Below are positions 36,040 to 47,887 of a stretch of DNA of 64,000 nucleotides, piece by piece. The notes beneath the pieces were generated by a model. The model had not been told where the DNA came from and did not search any database. It saw nothing but the letters and a program-made list of their open reading frames with translations. The translations under genes and the position numbers were made by a program. The stretch is taken from assembly GCA_030737835.1 (NCBI GenBank), contig CM060847.1, forward strand, positions 3,004,484 through 3,068,483. The letters are read 5' to 3'. Positions within the stretch are counted from its first letter, which is position 1, and the number at the start of each line of letters is the position of its first letter. The stretch is from Acorus gramineus (taxonomy: Eukaryota > Streptophyta > Magnoliopsida > Acorales > Acoraceae).

Positions 36040-37240
36040 GAGGGAAAGGCATCCAGTCTTGATTTTATTCAAAAAGAAGAGAATGCCCAAAAGATATAAA
36101 AATTGTGAGGAAACAAAACAACAGCTTGTTCCACAATAGAAGAGTTTACTGTAGAAACAGTCCGCTACACTACAAAGCTACTCATCAATACTAGATTTCC
36201 AGGCATTGATCCAAAAGATGCTCTGTAGTTTGGTTCCTCCTGTACACGTCGAACATGGCAAGTCCCCATGTACTACATGTAGTGTAACACCCTTGAACAG
36301 AACTTCATTCCGCATAAGCCAAATTACTCACACCATCGCTAGAACAAAAGATTATGTCATCTTCGCTTTCGAACTTCTATCCCCTTTCTTTTAACCGCTA
36401 CACTACAAAGCTACTCATCGATACTAGACTTTCCCCCTATTAACACCACAGTTCCACACTGCTGACCCCTGCATAAAAATGACCCCCATGTACGGCATCA
36501 CCGCCTCCTAAATATTCTCTACATGCAGTGTAACACCCTTGAACAAAACTTCATTCTGCATAATAAGCCAAATTACTCACACCATCGCTGGAACAAAAGA
36601 TTATTTCACCTTCGCCTTCGAACTTCTATCCCCTTTCCTTTAACCTTTCTGCCTGCTTCCCACATGCCTTCTAGCATTGTGAAGTCCACTACAATTCCTA
36701 TTGCATCGCTGAGCATACACTATATTCTTCGGGCTGTTAGGCATTGATCCAAAAGATGCTCTGTAGTTTGGTTCCTCCTGTACACGTCGAACATGGCAAG
36801 TCCTCATTCGGCGTCCACCTCGCTCTATAGATCTTTGCCTAAATCTTATTCAGATACATGAAATACATGAATGCTTTAACCTTTAGAGAGACCTTGATAC
36901 TCCACACCTCTTTTGATTTCTGCATTGTGACCTCGAATCTCTGCCGCACCCTCCACCAATCATGGCACCGATAGACCAAGAAGCCCTCTCTAGACTGAGG
37001 CTTCCAGACCGTCCTGTCGTGAGCACCCTCATCAATCGCGACCTCCTTAAGCAAGAGTAATAGAACAGCAAAATAGTTGGCCTTCTCATCATAAAGATAC
37101 CTCCTCAATCTGGTGTCCCAATGGCCATCCCCATCACTAATTGTAACTCTATTTAAAGAAATAATAACCAGATGCTGATTGATACTGATCAAGTGTCAGA
37201 GGAGAATTTTTTATAAGAGTTTGTTCAATTATTTTAAAAA
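36040..37240 (-). mobile_element. LINE retrotransposon relic inside a PP2C intron
   Basis: On the minus strand, 37192-36839 reads like the end of a plant LINE ORF2 just after the reverse transcriptase: RLRRYLYDEKANYF, then DRTVWKPQSREGFLV, then WSIKVSLKVKAF. Further downstream near 36810-36741 a frame reads DVYRRNQTTEHLLDQC, matching the zf-RVT (C..C...T..HLL..C) zinc-binding motif. Several frame changes and stops show it is dead. It lies antisense to the PP2C gene. Confidence 0.65.
36162..36810. repeat. Internal direct duplications in the LINE relic
   Basis: The stretch 36162-36393 is repeated with a few changes at 36394-36645 (CGCTACACTACAAAGCTACT, then GTGTAACACCCTTGAACA.AACTTC). A 64-bp piece beginning GGCATTGATCCAAAAGATGC occurs at about 36203 and again, identical as far as I can see, at about 36742. 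Confidence 0.85.
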
Positions 37241-38114
37241 ACCATCACCTAAAGGAGAGACTGGATGTGGTCCTAGCCTTTGTTTCATGGGTCAAACAGA
37301 AAGCATGTTCTTTTTTTATTTATTTTTTATTTTACTGTATATGTATATTTAATTGGCCTTGATAATAATAATAATAAAAAAACTATGAATTAATGACTGG
37401 GCTATGATATGTATACAAGTTATGAGTTCTCCATTTTTCGCTTTTTGTGTGGCAACTCTTGTTTAGTGGAAATACTTTTCAGCAACTACGGTTTAAAGAA
37501 GAATCTGTTCTTCTAAGACAAGATCTGCCATTTTTTAAAATCATTGCAAGTATTTGATATGAATGCAAAACCTAGTTAATAACCATATATAACATATCTT
37601 AATTGCAGGTTGGGTGATTTCCCCTTAAAGACATCCTCTGGACATTACAGGTGTGCGATCTGCCAAGTGGATCAAGCACCGAATGAGGGCATGTCAGTGA
37701 ACGCAGGTCCCTACTTCTCACCCTCATCGAAGCCATGGGAAGGCCCCTTCCTCTGTGCCGAGTGCCGGACAAAGAAGGATGCCATGGAAGGAAAACGGCC
37801 GAGCAGGGCAAGGTTATCCACGTAGAAATTGTCATTACCATTCAATATTTATACACCATAGCTTCATGTTGGGTTTTCCGGGGTGTTTTTGTTACTTGTA
37901 AAAATCAATGGTCAATAAGCATGCCAGTTTCTATTGTTTGGCTGAACTAACCTAAAACACAAATCTCAGATTCTGTGAACTTGATAGCCAACCACTTGAA
38001 TTTGTATTCAACACTTGTGACACAATGATATCTTCCTCCAACTGTTTTATCATCCCTTTTTCGGGGGCATTGTGTTACATTGATTTACAAATGATGATCT
38101 ATATTTTTCATTCT

Positions 38115-39266
38115 TTAACTGACAATTACATCCGAAGTTGAAGTCTTTTCAGGTGATGAAGGTGGGTTCTCGCACGAGGACTGGTTTCTGTTCTCCTGCA
38201 TCAAGTGTGGATACCGAGGCAAACTTGTGTGCATGCGATACAGAGGAGGAGACGCGTATAGGGAGGAGGAGATTTCTTGAGCCGCCTGACGCCGGTATTC
38301 GTTCTCCTCTTCACATACCATTGGATCCTGCAGTGCTGTCCAATACAAGGCCGCAGCTAGAAAAACAGTCGTTAGTCCGAAAACTCCGGCGGCAGAAAAC
38401 AGTCCTTCCTGGAACACAAGGCAGCTTCGCCTCTCCTTCCTCCAGTCGCTCAGGTGTCCTGATTCGACTCCGATCCCAATCATTAGAAGCACCTCCGCGA
38501 TTGCAAAACAGATCCTATTGGGAGGCCATGTTAAGTATCAGGCAATGCATTTCTTAATAGAAAATTTTTAAGCTAATTGCAAATCCTAAACAAACCTCTC
38601 ACCAGGTAGCAAGGAAGCAAAGGCAGGCGTGCCAAGTCAGAGTTCCATAGGTGGAAGACGTTGCATGCGGCATGGGCTTGCTGATGGCGACCAACATGCA
38701 GGCATGCTCTGTCAACATGGCGATCGCGAGCGTGATGAATGCCCCCACCGCACATGCTAATGGAGTCCGCCCACTCCCGCTGTAAACGCACCCGTAAGGC
38801 TCACCGCTCTGAACCTGTGTTACCTGCCAAAGGAAAAAAAAAGTTGGTTTGGCGTTCATTAACATTCTTTTTCTGTTGGAACACTCAGGTAAATGGGTAA
38901 ATGGTGTCAGCATGTCCAAAATCAGCCATTCATGTGGTCGTTATGTGTGTCACAGGTAAAATTTTCTTCAATTCTCCTAAGAATGACATTCATCATAACT
39001 GGATTCTTGGGAATGAAGAATTCTCCTTATAGACTAGAGTTATCAAACCACTGACCCTAAGTTTGTGGTCATGGCTTTGATTTGTATATGTATGTTTTTG
39101 GCACGTGTCATACCTCAGACCTAGTGGCCTCAGCAGCGAGGCAGAGGATGAAACTGAAGAGGCCACATGCAAGTGAGAATATGATGAATGAGGAGCCAAG
39201 TTTTCCGGTTGCCCGGTTGCGGATCGAGATGTCGTCGTGGGTGACCGCAGTTTTTGAACGAGCCAT
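38115..39266 (-). CDS. DUF1218-family membrane protein, 257 aa, 3 exons
   Basis: Exons on the minus strand: 39266-39114, 38823-38603, 38514-38115 (774 nt including stop). Four hydrophobic segments fit the family: FIIFSLACGLFSFILCLAAE (about 26-45), CAVGAFITLAIAMLTEHACM, LCFLATWICFAIAEVLLMIG and FGLTTVFLAAALYWTAL. Conserved family features include the small N-terminus, an early EATRSE, Cys residues around YGCVYSGSGRTPLACAV, and RRSCLVFQEGLFSAAGVF. The C-terminal 70 residues are hydrophilic and probably cytosolic. Some DUF1218 members (MWL proteins, VCC) affect cell-wall lignin or leaf venation; whether this one does is unknown. The gene ends 290 bp from the convergent PP2C gene. Confidence 0.92.
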
Positions 39267-40327
39267 TTTAAGAGGTGGGGATGGTTGGGGCTGAGAAATA
39301 CAGAGGAAAACTTCATTCGAGTCTTATAAAGATTACAAGTTGGGGAATCTAAACACAGAACAATGGTATTTCTTGGACTGGAGGGTGTTGCTGTTGCTTG
39401 AGGGAGAGGGATTCTCTGTGCCTTTTATATCAATGGTTCTTTAACCTGCTTCGTGATGGTTCATGTTTTGGTAAAATCTAAAATGTTCTTTTAGGTCATT
39501 ATATACAATGGATTTCTAGGGGTCAAACATGAGGAAAGTTTTATTTTTATTTTTTGATACTGTGTAGTTTTGGAATTCATTGAGGTTTATCTTAGAGTGC
39601 ATTAGGATGTGAAAATCTAAAAAAAAAAGAAAAAGAGTATAAAATTTTGCATTGACAACTTAAATCCGTGTCTGGCAAACAAATTTATTTATTTATTTTT
39701 TCATGTTTTACATAATCATTTTCTATCACTTTTCATCACGTAGGCAAACATAAAAAAATAATTAAACAAAAAAATAATTATCTTTTCATCACTTTCTATT
39801 AACCTAGATCCCTTCCAAATGTTTCAGGTGATGAGTCTCAATAACTATAGAATTCAGTCAAATCAATGGAGGCAATAGCAAAACAAATCAACAATAAAAG
39901 AAGAAAAAAGAAAGTTGTAGCAATGAAACTAAACTTCAATGACTAATTTCTTAAGTGAAAAATACTCGGTAGCTTATTTTATATACTCTCAAAGAGTAGG
40001 TGAAGATGATCTTTCAAGTGGATGGTCCTTCATTTATAGGAGTTAACTCAATTTTTATTTTGATTGATTGGAAGATCCTTCCTAATCAACCTTTATTTTC
40101 CTCTTTTTTACGCTTTGTAAGGAGATTCATTTTGTTCAAGGGCTTTTATCAATAAAAGCTGGCTTCTTTTCAAAAAAATAAAATAAAAAATAGAGGAATA
40201 TCATCTGTACAAAATGATAAAACACACATCCCAAGTTCTATATACATTTTTTGTCACATTATAACTCTGAATCAAAAACCATATTCCCCACCAACATAAA
40301 AATTCTCTACAGAAAATGAAAGAATAA
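39267..40327. other. DUF1218 upstream region and CBP60 downstream spacer
   Basis: Positions 39267-39430 are probably promoter and 5' UTR of the DUF1218 gene. From 39600 to 39830 there is AT-rich, MITE-like sequence. The part just before 40327 is the CBP60 3' UTR. No additional gene is seen. Confidence 0.4.
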
Positions 40328-43300
40328 CTAATAACCTAACTGCAGGAGCTGGGCGCTTCTTCTCGCAGCCTCATTTTTCCTTACTGATATCTTCCACTTG
40401 AAGGCAGCCCTAAGTTTCGACCACCTACTTGGGATGGCAATGCTATAACTCGGATGGGAAGAACTCCACGATTGTTCGTCACTATCATGCTCGAATTGAA
40501 ATTTGTCTAATGGATCATATTCCTGATGCTCGGAAGCAAAAATAAAATAATCACCTAAATCGAGCGTGTCGGTCTCAAAGGGTGTGAAGAGATGGAGAGG
40601 AGCGTTACTTGGACCGAATGACGTTCCTGTTGACGAATATGGATCCATATCACCTCTGAATCCATCTTGCATCGCATTCTCGTCTGTGGCGATTGGGATA
40701 CAGATCAGACGAACGGGGAGCAAATGAAAAAAAAATTAGGTGTTGAGACTACCTTGATCTGCATATGAAAAGTTGGCATTCTGTGTTTCTGGACTTGATG
40801 CAGGGAATGATGCAGCATTTGTGAAGGGAAGGGGTTCAAGCGTTCTATCTACTGGTGGCAGTTCGATTGTCTCTGTTAACTCATTCAGGTTCTTATAAGC
40901 AGCTTCTCTCAGCTTTTCCACTAAATTCTGTTCCCCCAAAAAAAAAAAGGCTGAGTTAGAATAAAGAATATCATTCTCAAAATATCTTCATTCCCCAAGG
41001 ATTTGGGGGCTGGCATGGAGAAATGGTTCAATATGAGATTTGAGATGATGCAAAGTTTCCTCTAGTATAGTTGTTGTGCAATGAATTCCAAATTGAATAC
41101 ACACCTTCTGATAAGAAGTAAGATTACTGAGGGGCTGAGGATCCTGTCCGTCAAATGCTACTCCTATAAGCTCATAAACAGAGTTGAACAGGAGCCTAAC
41201 TTGCCACTCCAAATTGTAATAAGAGTAACACCGTCTGTCAATAATGCATGTCTTGGCATGTTGGCAGGCTACTTCCCACGTCTTGTTTGACATCCCCACA
41301 CCAAGTACCTGAAGTTTGCATGTTCAGAGTAAGGGAGACGATAATTAATTGCTTACATAGATGCTCCTACCAAAGATATTTTTGTTAAACAAAAAGAAAT
41401 TATCTTTGCAAAAGGACCTCTTACATTGCGAAGAGATGTAGGATCCACCACGAGGAACCTTAAGAAATCCTGTACATTCTTAATTGCGCAACGCATCAGC
41501 TTCCTATGAAATACACCATCTTTTGCGATCTTTTCTAGACGCCACACTTCATCTTCCCATGATGGAGGATAATGCTTTTTGTACACTAGATATAGACAAG
41601 CACATGTTGATGTCAGGATACTCATATTTGCTTAAATACATAGATGCATTGAAGTAGAAAATGGAGATTGCTAGAAAACAAATGAAAAATTGCCAAATAG
41701 AGAATGAATTTACATTTCTGCACATGAACATGTAATTTAAAAAGAAATTATTTTACTTGAAAGGTTTGCAAAATTAGAATCCAAAAATATTTCTAAACAA
41801 AATCCAAATGTATAAATACATTATTCATGATACGTGTTTGTGTGTGCACAAGCCAAAAAAACTTACATTCACCACGATGATCTTTTACAATAAAGGGTTC
41901 ACTCCTTGCTTCTTGAATCCTTTCTTTGGTGTTGTTATCATTCACCACTTTAGCACCCAACCTGAATCTACGACTTCTTCTCCAACTGGAATTATCGGTA
42001 AATGCCAGATCACCAACATTTGCAGTCCCATCCTGTAGTTTGATTGTTAGATCTCCCATCAGCAATGGTCTTTTACCCTCTCGTTCACGCACCACACTAT
42101 CGTCAAACTCCTTTTCCGTCCAATCATCTCGCCCATCACTACCAAAATCACCATCGAGGACGAGAATCTCAATCTTGACCACGGAAAATGGACCAGATGA
42201 GACTACCATCTTGGAATCGGCATCAACTATAACAATCTGGAAAGGCTCACTGCCTTCAGCTTCAATCCTGCTTCCAGTAAATAGTGTTTCTGGCAAACTG
42301 TTCCTAAAAAGCAACTGCCAACGTATATCTCTATGAGTATGAATCTGGTTCAAGGGCCTGCAAACAGAAATCAAGAATAAAAGAAATCTTTCCATCAAAA
42401 AGTGCAGGAAAAAAAATAGAAAGAAAAAAAATGTTTCAAGTAAGTTATCTGGCATATCACAACAGGATCAGTTTAACATAATATAGAGTTTGATAAGTGC
42501 AAAATGCATCTAGGAAAAAGACACTATTCAACACAGCTCTTACCTAGGAACCCCCTGTACAAAGCGACCTAATACACTGTCCACCTCTTCTTTCACCTGA
42601 CCAACAAAATGGAACTCTTTTGGTTAAACCAGTGAAAACCCACATAGCTCGTGTTTGGCAAGCATGGCTACAAAACAGGGCCCTTGATGACCATGCCCAT
42701 TTTAGCTAACAATTTTAATTACTTATGCCTCTAGGAATGCAAAATAGCATAGGCCTTAACTAAGTCAAATTACCACAAGCAGTCTATTTGCATCGAAATT
42801 TTCTGTAATTAAGAAACAAAAACATCACACAGTATTAAAAAAATAAGTTATGAGCATGGGAAAATTAACGTAATGAATGAAATGGGCATTTATCCACCAT
42901 GATAATAATTTCAAGTGATTTTTATCAAACCAAAACATGCGAGCAAACTCTAGCTCCAACTCTACTAATGCTTCCCAAAATTCCCTGAGAAAACAAAAAC
43001 ATCCTACTCAATCGAAAACAGAATCCCTAATCCATATGCGAAGTTATCATGATTTATAATCACTTTTATCCGCTCATAAAAGCCCATAGAATTCGAACAA
43101 AGAAGACAAAAAAATTGCACCAAATAGTCAGATGCTCATATGATTTAGAGATGAAAAAAAAAAAAAAAAACTAAAGAACAAGAAGAATTTTCAAACTTCC
43201 TGATGACACAATGATAAAAGAAAAATCCAAACAAATAGCTTACCATATAACTATCCAAAAAAATCACTTTGAACAGAATTCAAAGTTCAGTTTAAGATGT

Positions 43301-43579
43301 CGTACCACTCTCCGAAGCAGAGGTTCCAACGCCGACAGAAAACCTTCCATTGACTTCATTCTCATCACCTCACTCACAACACTGTCACAATTGAAAACAA
43401 ACGTCCAATCAAAACCCTAATTGAACAATCATTAACAAAAAAAAATAAAACATTCGAAAACCCAAATCAATCACTCACAACGACAGGCGCAGCCGCCGCC
43501 GTTTGTTATCAGCGACAGGAATCCGAGACCCATCACTCGGTCCCTCGTAATCATCACCGAACAATCTCTTCATAGCCAT
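40328..43579 (-). CDS. CBP60-family calmodulin-binding protein, 538 aa, 8 exons
   Basis: Exons on the minus strand: 43579-43479, 43381-43306, 42596-42544, 42357-41867, 41585-41425, 41308-41105, 40927-40753, 40683-40328 (1617 nt including stop). The protein starts MAMKRLFGDDYEG with a basic NKRRRLRLS segment. Then come SVLGRFVQ, RWQLLFRNSLPETLFTGSRI (start of the CBP60 conserved domain), EPFIVKDHRGELYKKHYPPS, DEVWRLEKIAKDGVFHRKL, VQDFLRFLV and GVGMSNKTWEVACQHAKTC. The C-terminus has WSKLRAAFKWKISVRKNEAA, a basic amphipathic stretch at the place where CBP60a-f-type proteins bind calmodulin. CBP60 proteins are nuclear regulators of salicylate and immune genes. The C-terminal calmodulin site suggests the CBP60a-f type rather than CBP60g/SARD1. 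All joins are in frame and the gene looks intact. Confidence 0.94.
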
Positions 43580-44305
43580 TTCTGACAAACCCTAACTGTA
43601 ATCCTAACTGAAAGTGCTTCGATTCTGTGCTATAAAAACACGTATCAAGGAACCCACGCAGAAGCTTCATCGTCTCCGAAGCTGCTCCGAAGCTTCCATC
43701 AACAACACGTGAAATAAACAAATACACACACTAAGATCCCCAAATTTAATGGAAACCGTTGATTTTAACACGATTTGAGCGCGAAAAGAGCGAGTTTTGA
43801 AAGCGAAAACAAAGGGAAGATCTTTAGATCAGAAGTTTCGGAGAAGCTTCCAAGGGAGTTGCCGCGAAATTTCGTACCTTTTTGTTTGTTTGTGTTTATC
43901 TGAATCCGACGCGTGAGAAACCCTAGATTTTACGTTGCGTTTCAGTCCCCAAATGAGCTGTTTGGGTGGGTGACCGGATACCGTTTGCGACGGTGATTGA
44001 TGTCAACGGTTTCTTCTGATTCTGCTTTTGCTGGAGAGACTGTGAAACCCTAACCCTAAAATTTGGGTCTGCTTTTTCTAGGGTTTCGGGTGGTGTTTCA
44101 GATGGGATTGTTCATTCAAATTTCAAAATTCAAACTTTTGAAAGGTTATTTGAATATATGGAAATGTTTGATTTTTTTTTAGTCGTGTTAATTGAAAATG
44201 GTCAGAATTTTTTTTTTTGGTAGAAGCGCTGTTAATGCGTAGGACTTTCCCGCGTCAATTAAAATTTTGTTAACGAGAAAACGTGTAGTTTTTATTTAAT
44301 TTTTT
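43580..44305 (-). promoter_or_regulatory. CBP60 promoter and 5' UTR with telo-box
   Basis: The sequence AAACCCTAACCCTAAA at 44045-44060 is a double telo-box, a motif found near plant transcription starts and bound by telobox-binding factors. Single copies lie at about 43598 and 43919. GAAGCTTC palindromic words recur at 43660-43860 and could be heat-shock-element-like. No gene is seen on the far side up to 44305. Confidence 0.5.
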
Positions 44306-44792
44306 GGGAAAAATCCAAATAACTCCCAGTAAACGTTTTGAAATCCATAGAACTTCCCAGCTTTTTCTCAAGTCCACATAATATATATGAAAATCCAAAT
44401 AACCTCCTAAATTAATGTTCCGTTGACAGATGAAGAATATTATGCGAATATTTCATTTTTTAAATTCTGACTGAAAACACAGTATATCAAAAAAATCTTC
44501 TACAATTTGTTAAAAATTCAAAAACTATAAAATAATTTTATCCGGAGGGGTAAAATCATTATTTACAAATAATTTTTCATATTTTTAAGAAATTGTAGGA
44601 GGTTTTGGTATACTATGTTTTCAATCAAGGTAAACCAGAGAGAATATTCATATAATAATCATTATCTATCAATGAAAATTTAATTCAGAGAACTATTTGG
44701 ATTTGCATATGTGTTTTCAGGGGGTTATATAGACTTTAGGAAAAGTCAGAGGATTATACAGATTTTAGACAGTTTATAGGGGGATTTTTCCC
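44306..44792. mobile_element. Mutator-like MITE, AAAAATCC family
   Basis: Starts GGGAAAAATCCAAATAAC and ends with the inverted GGGGGATTTTTCCC, 487 bp. The interior has CTGACTGAAAACACAGTATA and its inverted partner near 44600. The flanks (TAATTTTTT and TATTTTTTA) resemble each other but do not form a clean 9-bp duplication. Confidence 0.7.
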
Positions 44793-44839
44793 TATTTTTT
44801 ATGTGTATATATAATAGACTAGAAGATTATACATACCAT

Positions 44840-45345
44840 ATGCTATATATTTTCAAAGGAATTGTACTTTGTTTATTATTATGACTTAAGTAAAGGTGGA
44901 CTCGTGTTACCATGATTTTATTAAGAAAAAAGATAATACATATCTGAATGATGGATGAGATGATATAAAAAAAGAAGAAAAAAAACATGCTTAAGTTGAA
45001 GTAAAGGCCACCAAGTGGAGCGGAACACGGGAGTAGATGAGACATCGACTCATCGCCGACTTGGCCCCCAAAACAATCAACAATGACTACGTGGCGATCT
45101 TAATTGCACCTCCATGGAGGAACACACCCTGCATATCAACCAACTCCTGTGCCCAGTCCTGAAGAAACAACACGGTGAGCTCCCATGTGTTCTCGACATA
45201 CACTCTTGCACCCTTGAATACAACATCGTTCTTCAAGCCCCAAATCATCCAAGCACCCATTAGGATGACCAAGTGAGCGATGATCTTTGAAGGACTTGGA
45301 GCCGATCTCGAGCACGGGTTTATTATTCATTGTGCTCTATTACAC
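44840..45345 (-). mobile_element. LINE 3'-end relic
   Basis: On the minus strand, 45272-45087 encodes GAWMIWGLKNDVVFKGARV followed by TWELTVLFLQDWAQ. This is the pattern of the last part of plant LINE ORF2 proteins (W.IW..RN...F.). The part towards 44900 is probably 3' untranslated region. It is heavily truncated, with no reverse transcriptase core in the window. Confidence 0.6.
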
Positions 45346-45745
45346 TAAGGTTTTTTTTACAATTCAAAATACAGTCTTATATATCGCGTTAGAAATCCAA
45401 TGAAATACACCTACTAAAATGGATTCATTCAACTTAAAATAAAGTAATATACGTTTTTTTTTTATCAAAACTTATATCTCATTGGACGATGTTCACTATT
45501 TTTAAAATAAAAAAATGTGCGGTCTGCGTTTTAAGCTATTAAAAAGATCGAGTTTAACAATTTTCTTATTCTTTTATTTTGTTTGTGTTTGTAAAAGGAG
45601 TGGTAGTAGAAATTATGTAATCATGATAGCATTCTTTGAATTTAATACAATTATAATATGAAAATGGATACTCTCTCACCCGCTCAATCTTCATCCTCTT
45701 ATCTTCATTATATAGTTATTTTTGTTGTCGTAATGGGAATAATAG

Positions 45746-45780
<35 letters not shown>

Positions 45781-46142
45781 TGGCAGATGAAAGGAAGGGA
45801 CAAAGGAGGCCAAGGGAAAGAGAGAAAGAGGCCAAGGAGGGGGATTAGCCTCCTCCACCCCCTCCCTCTCCAGCCTCACTCTCTCTTTCCTTTCCTCTCC
45901 TCCTCCAACCTCCTCTCCCCCCCCCCCCCTCTCTCTCTCTCCTCCATTTAAAAAAAAAATTTCTTAAATGGTAAGGATGGAGGTTGGGTTGGTGGAAATA
46001 CATGCTTAGTTTTTTTTTTCCATATATATTTTGGCTAACAATTTTTTTTTTCATGTAATAGAAAAATGCATTCAATTCAATTACATTTCTCATTTAAATG
46101 GAAGTATATGCCCTTATGAATACCAAAACCTATGTGATCTAG
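45346..46142. other. Repeat-rich spacer with GA/CT tracts
   Basis: Positions 45340-45560 resemble the TA-rich repeat family near 17920-18170. A (GA)n microsatellite runs at about 45748-45778, followed by GA- and CT-rich low-complexity DNA to 45945, including a C-run at about 45917. Frames here are compositional artefacts. Confidence 0.55.
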
Positions 46143-47887
46143 AGCATCCCAAAACATTATCCAAATCTCCAAATTTGATGGGCAGTTTGCTCCAATCAAT
46201 ATTCAAGTGGACCTTAAAATCTGGATATTTAGATTTTGACCTTCAAATTTGGAGATCATATCCAAAACACATTTTTACTTTTTAAATATATAAAATATTC
46301 TTCAAACACATTTAAAATTAGAAAAATACCCAAAAAAATATTCTAAAAAGTCAGAAATACCTAAATCAACAAATTTTTAAAATTAAAAAAAAAAAAATTC
46401 TTCAATTTTAGAAACCAATAAGACTAACATACTCTTATGTAATTTTTAAATTTTCTCTCATCATATTTAAAACTTTTCATAACTATTATCTAATTGAAAA
46501 ATAATATTAATGTAATGAATGATTTTTATTTAGGAGTGGTTTTACATGTTATTAAATTTAAGTATGCTATCAAAATGTTGAAATTGTCAAAATTGTCATT
46601 CATAAATTTATATGATATTTTTTTTGGATTTTTTCATTTTTAACAAAAATAGTATTGAAAAGGTCTCATCGAGACCTTTAAAATGAGATAATATTAAATT
46701 AGTTTCCTTTTAGGGCGGGTTAAATAGATCCCCATATATTTAATTATTCAAGATATGTTATTTTATTTAATTGAAAAATTACTAATTTAAAAATAACTCC
46801 TAAATCATTTAATACTACATTCATTTTAAAGATCTTAACGAGATATTTTCAATGATATAATTTTTAATAAAAATGAATTAATATTAATAACATTTATTAA
46901 TAAATTTTGATATAATATTAAAAATAATAGGGTTAAAGACATCTAAGTCCCTACAAACATGAGAAAACCCATATAAATCCCCATTAAAATTGGGACAGAC
47001 GTACAAGTCCCTGAAAACTCAGGAAAACCCAATTATCATCCCTGAGTTAAATTTCCATCCAAACTTAACAGAATATTCTAAGAATATTCCATCACATATA
47101 ATTGTGTAGACATTGAAGTCCTTATGAATAGTCATAAAGACAAATTGGTCTCTGTAAAAGACAAAAATACCCCTACAGGATTTTTACATTTAATTGTATA
47201 GATATTGTAGTCCTTATAATTAATCATAAAGACAAATAATATAATTTATTTATTTATTTTTTCATCTTCTATCCTATCAATCACACTTCACATGAATATC
47301 ACAATTTGGATGTAAAAACAATATTTTAACAGGTAGAATGCATTCTTCACGGGCATTTTTGTCTTTACAGGGACCATTTTGTCTTTACGATTATTTATAA
47401 GTACTGTAATGTCTATCCAATTAAATATAAAAATCTTTTCAGCGGCAATTTTGTCTTTTGCAGGGACTAATTTGTCTTTATGATTGTTTATAGGGACTGC
47501 AATATGTACACAATTTAATGTAAAAGTCTTTCAGAGGCAATTTTATCTTTTGTAGAGACTAATTTGTCTTTATGACTATTTATAAGGACTTCAATGTCTA
47601 CACAATTATATGTGATTAAATATTCTGGGAATATTCCGTTAAGTTTGGATGTAAATTTAACACAGGGATGATAATTGGGTTTTTCTTAGTTTTCAGAGAC
47701 TCGTACGTCTGTTCCAATTTTAGTAGGGACTTATATAGATTTTTCTATGTTTGTAGGGACTTAGATGTCTTTAATCTAAAATAATATTAATGATATGAAA
47801 AAGATAGAGGGAATGGTTGGAGTGTAACCGGTTCCAAAATAAAAAAAAAGAATCTCCTCCATTTTGAGACTTGAATGTGAGATGCTC
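46143..47887. mobile_element. Possible Harbinger-type MITE interrupted by a MULE-MITE
   Basis: The left edge GAGCATCCCAAAACATTATCC and the right edge, inverted, GAGCATCTCACATTC share the GAGCATC terminus seen in the clear Harbinger MITE at 56326. Flanking triplets are CTA and TTA, not identical. If real, the original element is about 0.9 kb and contains the 848-bp MULE-MITE. Confidence 0.35.
46930..47777. mobile_element. 848-bp Mutator MITE with long inverted repeats
   Basis: The left end is GGGTTAAAGACATCTAAGTC and the inverted right end is AGATTAAAGACATCTAAGTC. The inverted match continues for well over 100 bp through GTACAAGTCCCTGAAAACT and CCCAATTATCATCCCTG. A perfect 9-bp target duplication AAAATAATA flanks it (46921-46929 and 47778-47786). 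The ends and about 390 bp of the left side match the MULE at 57529-59591, so it looks like a deletion derivative of that family. No coding content. Confidence 0.9.

Larger units (their letters stand above)
33414..37825 (+). pseudogene. Protein phosphatase 2C (PP2C12-like clade), disrupted by frameshifts and a stop
   Basis: Approximate exons: 33414-33632, 33715-about 33890, about 33973-34198, 34283-34391, 34524-34649, 35154-35384, 37609-37825. PP2C motifs are present: FDGHNG, ASVGDSRCIL, CWPGGLCLSRSIGDTDVG, ASDGIWDML and KDDTTCLVVDI. The clade-specific tail is also there: ELFEEGSAML, a CAIC...C..C cysteine motif and KKDAMEGKRPS. PP2Cs are Mg/Mn-dependent Ser/Thr phosphatases. Lesions: (1) an 8-bp tandem duplication at 34016-34031 (TGGACGCC TGGACGG) shifts the frame between VVVDEWT and VMVASVGD; (2) one extra T near 34355 inside GEF-IVPVPHV; (3) an in-frame TAG at 35248-35250. 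The start of exon 1 has an out-of-frame stretch at about 33480-33520, consistent with two compensating indels. The exon 2 donor is unclear. Either a young pseudogene or sequence errors. Confidence 0.8.

Noticed and set aside
44045..44060. Interstitial telomere block
   Set aside because: Only two units are present, which is a promoter telo-box and not a telomere remnant.
45658..45951. 97-aa frame through GA and CT tracts
   Set aside because: Low-complexity translation of microsatellites.
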